Below are positions 1-5,869 of a stretch of DNA of 13,771 nt, one piece after another. The notes under the pieces were generated by a model, which made no database searches, had not been told where the DNA came from, and saw nothing but the letters and a program-made list of their open reading frames with translations. Made by a program: the position numbers and the translations under genes. Where the stretch lies: positions 1 to 13,771 of the forward strand of contig JBDRLC010000038.1 of assembly GCA_043813305.1 (NCBI GenBank), read 5' to 3'. Positions within the stretch are counted from its first letter, which is position 1; the number at the start of each line of letters is the position of its first letter. The stretch comes from JAHIZC01 sp043813305 (GTDB taxonomy: Bacteria > Omnitrophota > Gorgyraeia > Gygaellales > Profunditerraquicolaceae).

Positions 1-270
1 ATCTGGAACAACGACCAGACATCTATCGATGTGCGCTCAAGGCTAATGGTACAACTGCGGGATGATATATTAGACGAAGTTACAAAAATATATTTTGAAC
101 GCCTAAGGGTGATAAATGAAATCAACAGCCTCAGTATTACCGAAAAAAAGAGAAGGTTTGAGAAAGAATTGAGGCTACGGGAACTTACTGCTTATCTCGA
201 TGGCTTAACCGGAGGGTATTTTTCAGATTATATTAGGAAGGGAAAAGTAAAATTATGGAACGCAGGCTGA
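1..270 (+). CDS. C-terminal fragment of a conserved protein of unknown function
   Basis: The reading frame is open from the first base of the window, so this is the 3' end of a longer gene: 89 residues are visible and the true start lies outside. A GTG at 31 is available but is probably an internal valine, because the upstream codons read on in frame (IWNNDQTSID). The visible part is highly charged and probably helical, with Arg/Glu/Lys-rich segments around the sequence RRFEKELRLRELTAYLDGL, and no membrane segment. I have the impression of having seen similar tails in hypothetical, possibly envelope-associated proteins of uncultured PVC-related bacteria, but I cannot name the family. Its last 18 bases overlap the 3' end of the convergent pilin gene, and no terminator separates the two. 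Confidence 0.7.
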   Translation: MWNNDQTSIDVRSRLMVQLRDDILDEVTKIYFERLRVINEINSLSITEKKRRFEKELRLRELTAYLDGLTGGYFSDYIRKGKVKLWNAG

Positions 271-657
271 GGAGCTAATGACAGCCCCGGTAGTGATTGT
301 AAAATCATTATTTCCTGAAGTTCCGCATGAATTTGCCGTAGCAGTTATAGTGTATTGGTCGAACTTCATGACGTCACAGCTATAAGTATAGCCGTTTAAG
401 TTTTGGTCACAATATGCGCGGCCTAGATAGGGTAGCGTTACTTCAGTAAGTAAGGTTTCATCTCCAGGGTAAGAGCCGTCATTTGCCGCTGCATAGGTCT
501 CGCAGGCATTGGCTATAGTTTTCAATGTCGCCTGCGCAAAGGTTTCATTTGAGATTATGCGCGATCTTAAGAGGCCGGGTATCGCCAAAGTAGCCAGTAG
601 AGCAATAATCGCCACCACGATCATTATCTCCACAAGCGTAAAACCTTTTTTATGCAT
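253..657 (-). CDS. Type IV pilin-like / pseudopilin protein with class III signal
   Basis: This 134-residue protein starts with a short basic leader and a classical prepilin signal: MHKKG followed by FTLVE, then a hydrophobic helix of about 20 residues (IMIVVAIIALLATLAIPGLL). Prepilin peptidase is expected to cut after Gly5 and methylate the new N-terminal Phe; mature Glu5 is present. The rest is a small globular C-terminal domain, with Tyr/Asn/Thr-rich stretches and five cysteines (52, 83, 94, 111, 132) that could form disulfides. The ATG at 657 is preferred over upstream extensions because the leader fits the family exactly. It overlaps the stop of the upstream minus-strand gene by 8 bp, which suggests translational coupling. 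The family assignment is secure, but whether it is a major pilin, a minor pilin or a secretion pseudopilin cannot be decided. Confidence 0.9.
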   Translation of the reverse strand: MHKKGFTLVEIMIVVAIIALLATLAIPGLLRSRIISNETFAQATLKTIANACETYAAANDGSYPGDETLLTEVTLPYLGRAYCDQNLNGYTYSCDVMKFDQYTITATANSCGTSGNNDFTITTGAVISSSACVP

Positions 658-1174
658 CAGATTTGACACTTTCGCTGAAGAATTTATCTCCCCTTTTGTA
701 GAAAACGGCGTAAAGCTTAAGATTTTCAATATTAGAGTAATGAATTCTCACTTTAAAAGAGGGCGTCACTAAATGAGGCGTCATTGTTTCTGTTACTCTC
801 GGCAGGAATTCCTGGTCTTTATTGTAGACTTTAAATTCCAATTTTACGCTTTCCTTAGGCTTTAAAAAGTCTATTTTATTAAATTTCAAGATAAAGTCCT
901 GTTGAAATCCCTGGTCAGTTAAAGTTACTTCAATATCTTCTACGCATATTTCTCTTACTAGAAAAAATCCTTGATTACAAAGAAAAAATCCCATCTTGTC
1001 TATGTCCGGGTCTAAATTCAATTCTAAGGTTAGCTGAGGAAAGAGCCGCTTCTTTACCTCTTGCGACACAGTCTTCTTTAATTTACGGATGCGTAAGACA
1101 GAGAAGAAGAGAATCGCAAGAGTAATAATAATAAGCCAATCTTTTATCGTAAGACCCAACAATCCACTTCGCAT
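650..1174 (-). CDS. Single-pass membrane-anchored protein, unknown function
   Basis: I do not recognise a family for this 174-residue protein. It has one hydrophobic segment near the N-terminus (about residues 12-28, DWLIIITLAILFFSVL) followed by a basic stretch (RIRKLKKT) and a soluble domain. That domain is rich in alternating hydrophobic and charged residues typical of beta strands. The basic cluster directly after the segment suggests the soluble part may stay cytoplasmic. A longer form beginning with GTG at 1201 exists. The ATG at 1174 is chosen because AAAAGGAAAAAT lies directly upstream as a ribosome binding site, and because a plausible promoter overlaps the longer form's start. The stop overlaps the start of the pilin gene by 8 bp, so the two are probably made together. 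The downstream partner hints at a role near the pilus or envelope, but that is only context. Confidence 0.75.
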   Translation of the reverse strand: MRSGLLGLTIKDWLIIITLAILFFSVLRIRKLKKTVSQEVKKRLFPQLTLELNLDPDIDKMGFFLCNQGFFLVREICVEDIEVTLTDQGFQQDFILKFNKIDFLKPKESVKLEFKVYNKDQEFLPRVTETMTPHLVTPSFKVRIHYSNIENLKLYAVFYKRGDKFFSESVKSDA

Positions 1175-1191
1175 ATTTTTCCTTTTCAAAT

Positions 1192-1220
1192 AGTATAACA
1201 CAGACCTAGTCTTTTTGTAA
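1192..1220 (-). promoter_or_regulatory. Candidate extended -10 promoter for the minus-strand membrane protein/pilin pair
   Basis: Read on the minus strand, a TGTTATACT extended -10 element (TATACT at 1197-1192) is preceded, with a 17-base spacer, by a weak -35 match TTACAA at 1220-1215. The start codon at 1174 lies 17 bases downstream, giving a very short leader that contains the ribosome binding site. The -35 is poor, so this is only a candidate. Confidence 0.35.
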
Positions 1221-1262
1221 GGATTTTTATAATAACAATATATTTACCAAGAGGTTAAGAGG

Positions 1263-1296
1263 TGATTTTAAAATGGTAACATCATGATTTTAAAAT
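1263..1296. repeat. Twin 12-bp A/T palindrome-containing repeat, possible operator
   Basis: TGATTTTAAAAT occurs twice, at 1263-1274 and 1285-1296. Each copy contains the perfect palindrome ATTTTAAAAT. The copies are 22 bp apart, about two helical turns, and the second ends four bases before the candidate -35 of the trxA promoter. This is the geometry expected for a dimeric regulator binding twice on one face of the DNA. In A/T-rich intergenic DNA, chance is a real alternative. Confidence 0.35.
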
Positions 1297-1299
1297 CTC

Positions 1300-1328
1300 T
1301 TGCAATTGAGCTTTATTTATGATATTTT
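1300..1328 (+). promoter_or_regulatory. Candidate promoter for trxA
   Basis: TTGCAA at 1300-1305 and TATTTT at 1323-1328 are separated by 17 bases, about 50 bases upstream of the trxA start. The -35 is a good match and the -10 a moderate one. The spacer also contains TATGAT, which could serve as the -10 with another -35. This is the only clear promoter-like site ahead of the long plus-strand array. Confidence 0.35.
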
Positions 1329-1378
1329 ATACACTCACCTGCCAACATTTATTAACCCATTAACCTTGAGGATTGCAT

Positions 1379-1699
1379 ATGAGCTTATTGCATTTCACGG
1401 ATACTAATTTCAAAAAAGAGGTTTTGGATTCAGATCTACCGGTTTTGGTCGACTTCTGGGCAGTTTGGTGCGGCCCATGCAAGATGATTGCACCTTTACT
1501 TGAGGAGTTAGCCAAGGAATATTCAAAGAAGATCAAGATCGGCAAAGTAGATGTCGAGGCCAACCCTAAAACCGCTACAACCTACGCAGTTATGTCAGTA
1601 CCCACCCTTATATTCTTTAAAGACGGTAAAATAATGGAACAAGTTGTAGGCGTTTTAAGTAGGTCTGACCTGAAGAGAAAAATAGAAGATAGCTTATAA
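1379..1699 (+). CDS. trxA: Thioredoxin
   Basis: This 106-residue protein is a complete classical thioredoxin, a cytoplasmic dithiol carrier that reduces disulfides in enzymes such as ribonucleotide reductase. The redox centre WCGPC is at residues 30-34. The conserved FW before it (26-27), the buried Asp25 and the cis-proline loop SVPT (Pro75) are all present. The length matches the family (about 105-110). The start is ATG at 1379, with GAGG at 1368-1371 seven bases upstream; a TTG at 1373 would add only two residues and is not needed. Its likely reductase, trxB, is encoded about 5 kb downstream on the same strand. A palindromic repeat follows the stop codon, so read-through into the next gene may be limited. 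Confidence 0.97.
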   Translation: MSLLHFTDTNFKKEVLDSDLPVLVDFWAVWCGPCKMIAPLLEELAKEYSKKIKIGKVDVEANPKTATTYAVMSVPTLIFFKDGKIMEQVVGVLSRSDLKRKIEDSL

Positions 1700-1703
1700 T
1701 GAG

Positions 1704-1753
1704 CCCTTCGACTGCGCTCAGGGTTCATCCTGAGCGAGCGAAGCGAATCGAAG
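1704..1753. repeat. REP-like imperfect palindromic repeat
   Basis: The element reads CCCTTCGACTGCGCTCAGG, a short TTCAT loop, then CCTGAGCG, an inserted AGCGAAGCGA segment and TCGAAG. The arms pair through CCTGAGCG/CGCTCAGG and CTTCGA/TCGAAG with an asymmetric bulge. Elements with the core CTTCGACTNCGCTCAGG are common as dispersed intergenic palindromes in many bacterial genomes. The right arm ends one base before the next gene's ATG, where a ribosome binding site would normally lie. It could act as an mRNA processing or stability signal between trxA and the downstream genes. Confidence 0.75.
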
Positions 1754-1754
1754 A

Positions 1755-2852
1755 ATGAAAAAAATATTCATTGCCGCGACTAAGCAGAATGACGGCAAGA
1801 CCACGGTTTCCTTGGGCCTGATATTTAATTTCCGGGATAGGTTTAAGAAAGTAGCCTTTATCAAACCCATAGGACAGCGATATCTTGAAGAGCAGGGGAT
1901 AAAGGTTGATGAAGATTCTGTTTTGATCGAGAAAGTCACCGCAACCTGTCAGGTAAGATGCGGATTAAAAGACATGAGTCCGGTGGCAGTCGAGAAGGGC
2001 TTTACCGAAAGATACATCAGCTCCCCGGATAAGAAATCAATCTCAAAGCAGATTAAGGAAGCATTCAATAAAGTAGGACGTAAACAGGATTTAGTGGTAA
2101 TCGAAGGTACGGGCCACGCAGGCGTAGGTTCGGTATTTGATCATTCTAACGCCTATGTAGCAAAACTGCTCGGTTCAAAAGCGATCATTATTTCTTCCGG
2201 AGGAATTGGCCGGCCGATAGATGAGATACTTCTGAACAAAGCCTTATTTGAGAAAGAAGGAGTCAAGGTATTAGGCGTGATTATTAATAAAGTATTGCCG
2301 AGTAAATTTGATAAGATAAACCGATTGGTAAGAAAGGGGCTGGCGAGGAAAGGAATAGATGTCCTGGGGGTCATTCCTTATAATCCGATGCTCTCTTATC
2401 CTACAATAGAGCAGATTATTCAGGAGACGGACTTCGAGCTTCTCTGCGGGCAGGAGTCGCTGGGGAGTTATGTTTCCAGAGTAATGGTCGGGGCGATGCA
2501 ACCCCGCGATGCGGTCAAATATATAGTCAATGACAGTCTCTTGATTACACCCGGTGACAGGGGAGATATGATTACGGCAGCCTTGGGATGTTTCAGGGGA
2601 TCGGATAAGAAAAAGCTCAAAATTTCCGGATTGGTTCTTACGGGGAATATTCTTCCCGAGGAACCAACGATTAACCTATTACGCAATTTTAAAATCCCGG
2701 TGTTGTTGGCTAAAACCGATACCTATACTGCCGCTTCTCGTGTTCACGACCTGACGATCAAGATCAGGCCACAGGACAAGGATAAGATCGATACAGTAAT
2801 CAAATTAATCAGAGATAACGTAGATTTCAAAAAAATTTTAAAAAGGATCTAA
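1755..2852 (+). CDS. Stand-alone P-loop/DRTGG protein (Pta N-terminal-domain homologue)
   Basis: This 365-residue protein has an N-terminal dethiobiotin-synthetase/CobQ-like P-loop fold (FIAATKQNDGKTT, residues 5-17; EGTGHAGVGSV at 117-127; a IIINKVLPSK-type strand and switch around 175-184). A DRTGG domain follows at about 215-330, with the family motif in the form GDRGDM (267-272). This is the architecture of the N-terminal regulatory half of long phosphotransacetylases such as E. coli Pta. Here it is a separate gene, one base before a Pta that has only the catalytic domain. It probably binds a nucleotide or metabolite and regulates the neighbouring Pta, but this is inferred from homology and adjacency. 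The ATG at 1755 gives the expected MKKIFIAAT start. There is no convincing Shine-Dalgarno because the palindromic repeat occupies that position. Confidence 0.85.
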   Translation: MKKIFIAATKQNDGKTTVSLGLIFNFRDRFKKVAFIKPIGQRYLEEQGIKVDEDSVLIEKVTATCQVRCGLKDMSPVAVEKGFTERYISSPDKKSISKQIKEAFNKVGRKQDLVVIEGTGHAGVGSVFDHSNAYVAKLLGSKAIIISSGGIGRPIDEILLNKALFEKEGVKVLGVIINKVLPSKFDKINRLVRKGLARKGIDVLGVIPYNPMLSYPTIEQIIQETDFELLCGQESLGSYVSRVMVGAMQPRDAVKYIVNDSLLITPGDRGDMITAALGCFRGSDKKKLKISGLVLTGNILPEEPTINLLRNFKIPVLLAKTDTYTAASRVHDLTIKIRPQDKDKIDTVIKLIRDNVDFKKILKRI

Positions 2853-2853
2853 A

Positions 2854-3783
2854 ATGGATATGGTAAAAACTTTGCATAAAAAAGCCGCAACTTCTAAAAA
2901 GACGATTGTTCTTCCTGAGTCGGAAGATAAACGCGTGCAAGAGGCAAGCCGGATAATAGAAAAAAAAGGTATTGCCAATATTGTCCTCCTTACTAAGGAT
3001 AAAATTATATCCGCTGATAAGGAAAAGTATATTCAAGAGTTCTATGAGATGCGTAAGCACAAGGGTATTGAACTCGATAAAGTAAGGAAGATGTTTGAAG
3101 ATACCCTTTATTATGCGGCGATGATGACGCGCGAGGGTAAGGTCGATGGGTTTGTCGCAGGAGCAAGCCATACGACGGCGGATATAGCGAGGATATCGAT
3201 ATGGTGCCTGGGAGTTAGCAGGCATACAAACATTGCCTGCGGCAGCTTTATCATGGTCGTGCCTAATTCTCTCTATGGAGAAAAAGGTACCTTTATTTTA
3301 TCCGATTGCGCTATAGTAGTGGATCCGAACTCCCGCCAACTTGCTAATATCGCTTTAATGTCCGCAGAGTTATCCGCAAAAGTTTTGAATATTACTCCCC
3401 GCGTTGCGCTGCTTAGTTATTCAACCAAAGGTTCTGCAAAAAGTAAGACTATAACCAAGATTCATCAGGCATTGGATTTGATTAAACAGAAGGAACCCGG
3501 CATGTTAGTAGACGGAGAAATACAGGCGGATGCCGCGATCGTACCTGAAGTAGCTAAAATTAAATGTCCTGAATGTGAAGTGGGAGGGAGAGCAAATATA
3601 TTGATTTTTCCTAATCTGGAATCGGGGAATATCGGTTATAAACTAGTGCAGAGATTAGCTAATGCAAGGGCGATAGGCCCTTTAATCCTGGGCCTTAATA
3701 AACCCTGTAGTGATTTATCGCGCGGTTGTTCAGTCGAAGATATTGTTGATTGTGTGGCTGTGACTGCGATCAGAGCACAGTAA
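2854..3783 (+). CDS. pta: Phosphate acetyltransferase, catalytic domain only
   Basis: The enzyme interconverts acetyl-CoA plus phosphate with acetyl phosphate plus CoA. Family motifs run in order: VLPESEDKRVQEA (19-31), YEMRKHKG (64-71), GASHTTAD (103-110), SDCAIVVDP (150-158), SYSTKGSA (188-195), DGEIQADAAIVPEVAKIK (220-237), NLESGNIGYKLVQR (254-267), and GLNKPCSDLSRGCSVEDI near the C-terminus. At 309 residues it is slightly shorter than usual short-form Pta (about 325-330). The missing part appears to lie in the variable segment between residues 45 and 60. AAGGA at 2843-2847 sits six bases before the ATG. Acetate kinase follows after three bases, forming the standard Pta-Ack ATP-yielding acetate pathway, and the gene before it looks like its detached N-terminal domain. 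Confidence 0.95.
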   Translation: MDMVKTLHKKAATSKKTIVLPESEDKRVQEASRIIEKKGIANIVLLTKDKIISADKEKYIQEFYEMRKHKGIELDKVRKMFEDTLYYAAMMTREGKVDGFVAGASHTTADIARISIWCLGVSRHTNIACGSFIMVVPNSLYGEKGTFILSDCAIVVDPNSRQLANIALMSAELSAKVLNITPRVALLSYSTKGSAKSKTITKIHQALDLIKQKEPGMLVDGEIQADAAIVPEVAKIKCPECEVGGRANILIFPNLESGNIGYKLVQRLANARAIGPLILGLNKPCSDLSRGCSVEDIVDCVAVTAIRAQ

Positions 3784-3786
3784 GAG

Positions 3787-4845
3787 ATGAAAATGTTAAT
3801 AATAAATAGCGGTAGCTCATCTATAAAATATAAATTTTTTGATATGCCTACTGAGAGGACTATATCAAAAGGTTCAATAGAACATATCGGTGAAAAGCAA
3901 TCCGAAGTAAAGGATCATTATAATGGCATAAAGATAGTTTTAGAAAAAATAAGGAAAGTCGATGCTGTGGGGCATCGTGTAGTTCATGGCGCCGAAGAGT
4001 TTAAAAAACCGGCATTGATTAATAGGGCGGTGATTGAGAAAATAAAACAATGCTCATCTATTGCTCCGCTTCATAACCCCGCTAATCTTGATGGAATTAT
4101 AGCTTGTAAGAGATTATTGCCGGGGGTAAAGCAGGTAGCGGTATTTGATACCGCATTTCATCAGACGATACCTGATTATGCATATATCTATGGGCTTCCC
4201 TTTGAATATTACAAGCAACTGGGGATCAGGAAATATGGTTTTCATGGCACCAGCCATGAGTATGTAGCAAATGAGGCAGCGCGCAGATTGAAGAAGCGAT
4301 TAAATAAATTAAAAATTATTACCTGCCATTTAGGTAATGGCTGCAGTATTACCGCTATCGATAAAGGGAAGTCTATTGATACCAGCATGGGATTTACTCC
4401 TTTAGAAGGGTTGATCATGGGAACGCGTAGCGGCGATATAGATCCGGCCTTAGTAACCTATATCATGAAGAAGAAAAAGCTTAATATTGAAAGAATAGAT
4501 GATATACTAAATAAAAGAAGCGGTTTAAAAGGAATTTCCGGTATCAGTAATGATATGAGGACGTTAGTCGGTAAAGCAAAATCAGGAAATAAGCGGGCAA
4601 GATTAGCCATAGACATGTTTACGTACCGGATAAAAAAATATATTGGCTCATATGCTGGCGTGATGCGGGGTTTAGATGTGTTGGTATTCACCGCAGGGAT
4701 CGGAGAGAATCAGAGAATAATCAGAGATAAAGTCTGCGACGGGCTATTTTCACATTACAGAAATAAACCCAAGATATTAGTTGTACCTACTAATGAAGAA
4801 TTGTTGATTGCCCGGCAGGCCTATCAGTTGATAAGGAGAAGTTAA
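3787..4845 (+). CDS. ackA: Acetate kinase
   Basis: The enzyme transfers phosphate between acetyl phosphate and ADP, giving acetate and ATP. ASKHA-fold motifs are intact: LIINSGSSSIKY (4-15, Asn7), GHRVVHG (62-68, Arg64), VFDTAFH (119-125, Asp121), RKYGFHGTSHEYV (148-160, His153), CHLGNGCS (180-187), GTRSGDIDP (212-220, Arg214) and FTAGIGEN (301-308, Glu307). All expected catalytic residues are therefore present. The length of 352 residues is clearly below the usual 395-400. The shortening lies between the N-terminal strand pair and GHRVVHG, and in the region after GIGEN. The ATG at 3787 is three bases after the pta stop, with only a weak AAGAG upstream, so translation is probably coupled to pta. 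It is most likely active despite the compact size. Confidence 0.96.
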   Translation: MKMLIINSGSSSIKYKFFDMPTERTISKGSIEHIGEKQSEVKDHYNGIKIVLEKIRKVDAVGHRVVHGAEEFKKPALINRAVIEKIKQCSSIAPLHNPANLDGIIACKRLLPGVKQVAVFDTAFHQTIPDYAYIYGLPFEYYKQLGIRKYGFHGTSHEYVANEAARRLKKRLNKLKIITCHLGNGCSITAIDKGKSIDTSMGFTPLEGLIMGTRSGDIDPALVTYIMKKKKLNIERIDDILNKRSGLKGISGISNDMRTLVGKAKSGNKRARLAIDMFTYRIKKYIGSYAGVMRGLDVLVFTAGIGENQRIIRDKVCDGLFSHYRNKPKILVVPTNEELLIARQAYQLIRRS

Positions 4846-4847
4846 AT

Positions 4848-5198
4848 ATGCTAAGAACAATATTAAAATCTAAAATTCATAGAGCGCGCGTGACTGAAAC
4901 TAATTTGTATTATGAAGGAAGTATAACCATTGATGAGAATCTGATGCAGGCAGCTAATATTTGTGAGGGGGAAAAGGTTGAGGTGCTCAATGTTAATAAT
5001 GGGCTTCGCCTTGAAACCTATGCGATTAAGGGCAAGGCGGGAAGCGGCGTTATCTGTCTTAATGGCCCTTCGGCACGCGGTTCTTGTGAAGGTGATCAGG
5101 TGATTGTACTCTGTTATGTATTGGTTGATGATAAAGAAGTGAATGCTCTGAAACGAAAGATAATAAAGGTTAATGAACAAAACCAGATTAAGGATTAG
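4848..5198 (+). CDS. panD: Aspartate 1-decarboxylase precursor
   Basis: PanD converts L-aspartate to beta-alanine for pantothenate and CoA synthesis, using a pyruvoyl group made by self-cleavage. The N-terminus MLRTILKSKIHRARVT is diagnostic, and Lys9 is present. The cleavage pair Gly24-Ser25 lies in the YEGSITID motif, with Thr57 and Tyr58 in the LETYAIKG segment. The NGPSARGS loop (72-79) corresponds to the usual NGAAAR loop with a small substitution. The 116 residues fit the family. AAGGAGA at 4833-4839 is well placed, and the gene lies two bases after ackA. Its last 26 bases overlap def. The link to the Pta-Ack genes makes sense as CoA supply, but may be only operon packing. Confidence 0.96.
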   Translation: MLRTILKSKIHRARVTETNLYYEGSITIDENLMQAANICEGEKVEVLNVNNGLRLETYAIKGKAGSGVICLNGPSARGSCEGDQVIVLCYVLVDDKEVNALKRKIIKVNEQNQIKD

Positions 5199-5721
5199 GC
5201 TTCTCGGTGATTATGTCCTGAGAAAAAAAGCAAAACCTGTTCTTAAGATTACTCAGGAGCATCGTGATAATTTGAGCCAGATGGCAAGATTAATGTATGA
5301 TAGCTTGGGGGTTGGCCTGGCTGCACCTCAGGTAGGAATTAATCAAAAGATGCTTGTTGCCGATATCGGGTCCGGTTTGTATAAGCTGATTAACCCTAAG
5401 ATCGTAAGAAAAGAAGGCCATCAGATTCAGGAAGAAGGGTGTTTGAGTGTTCCGGGGATATGCGTAAAGATAAAGCGAGCAAAGAAAATTAAGGTTGAAG
5501 CACTGGATGAATATTCTGCCCGTATTAGCGTAGAAGCAGAAGATCTACTCGCTTGTGTATTTCAACATGAGATAGATCATTTAAACGGCAAGCTGATTGT
5601 TGATTATGCTTCGTTTATGAAAAGAGTAAAAATAAAAAAGAAAATAGAAGAATTTAAAAAAAAGTCTAAAGATGAAGAATTGCCAGAATCAGAAACAAAA
5701 TCTTGCAAATTGCAATTGTAG
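5173..5721 (+). CDS. def: Peptide deformylase
   Basis: This metalloenzyme removes the formyl group from the N-terminal methionine of new proteins. The three family motifs are present: GVGLAAPQVG (46-55), EEGCLSVPG (87-95, metal ligand Cys90) and QHEIDHLNG (131-139, ligands His132 and His136, catalytic Glu133). The body matches type I deformylases. The C-terminus carries a Lys/Glu-rich tail from about residue 150 that is probably a flexible or helical extension. The ATG at 5173 lies inside the end of panD, with AAGG at 5167-5170 just upstream, so translational coupling is likely. The last 50 bases overlap the following small gene. Confidence 0.96.
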   Translation: MNKTRLRIRLLGDYVLRKKAKPVLKITQEHRDNLSQMARLMYDSLGVGLAAPQVGINQKMLVADIGSGLYKLINPKIVRKEGHQIQEEGCLSVPGICVKIKRAKKIKVEALDEYSARISVEAEDLLACVFQHEIDHLNGKLIVDYASFMKRVKIKKKIEEFKKKSKDEELPESETKSCKLQL

Positions 5722-5869
5722 TTACGAGCCCTGCTCCAGAAAGGGCATATGCTGCGAATGTATAACTTACCATCGTAAGAACAAAGAGTTGCCTGCATGT
5801 TTTTTCTCATCCGCAGCAGAAAAGACTTACGATCGCTCCATTAATAACTTTATAAGCACTCAAAAATGA
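5672..5869 (+). CDS. Small eight-cysteine protein, DUF6485-like
   Basis: This is a 65-residue protein with cysteines at 4, 14, 16, 21, 27, 28, 30 and 43. The core CNCSYEPCSRKGICCECITYH is followed by a LPACFF segment and a conserved-looking TYDRSINNFI end. I associate this core with the family named DUF6485, whose function is unknown. The cysteine spacing suggests a zinc or iron-sulfur site. Its start lies inside def (50 bp overlap) and has no clear Shine-Dalgarno. The stop overlaps the lipA start as ATGA, a coupling arrangement. The overlaps on both sides and the non-random cysteine pattern support a real gene despite the short length. Proximity to def (a metalloenzyme) and lipA (which needs two 4Fe-4S clusters) hints at metal or cluster handling, but only by context. 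Confidence 0.75.
   Translation: MKNCQNQKQNLANCNCSYEPCSRKGICCECITYHRKNKELPACFFSSAAEKTYDRSINNFISTQK

Noticed and set aside
509..772. Plus-strand open frame of 87 codons across the pilin start
   Set aside because: It is antisense to the pilin signal sequence and to the end of the membrane protein, with no ribosome binding site and no family resemblance.
1175..1201. GTG start at 1201 for the minus-strand membrane protein
   Set aside because: A good ribosome binding site precedes the ATG at 1174, and the candidate -10 element lies within the extension, so the longer form would not be transcribed from it.
1373..1378. TTG start for trxA two codons upstream
   Set aside because: The ATG at 1379 has correct spacing from GAGG and gives the usual thioredoxin N-terminus.
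2827..3225. A 132-codon minus-strand open frame
   Set aside because: It is antisense to pta and has no recognisable domain. The plus-strand frame is a clear phosphotransacetylase.
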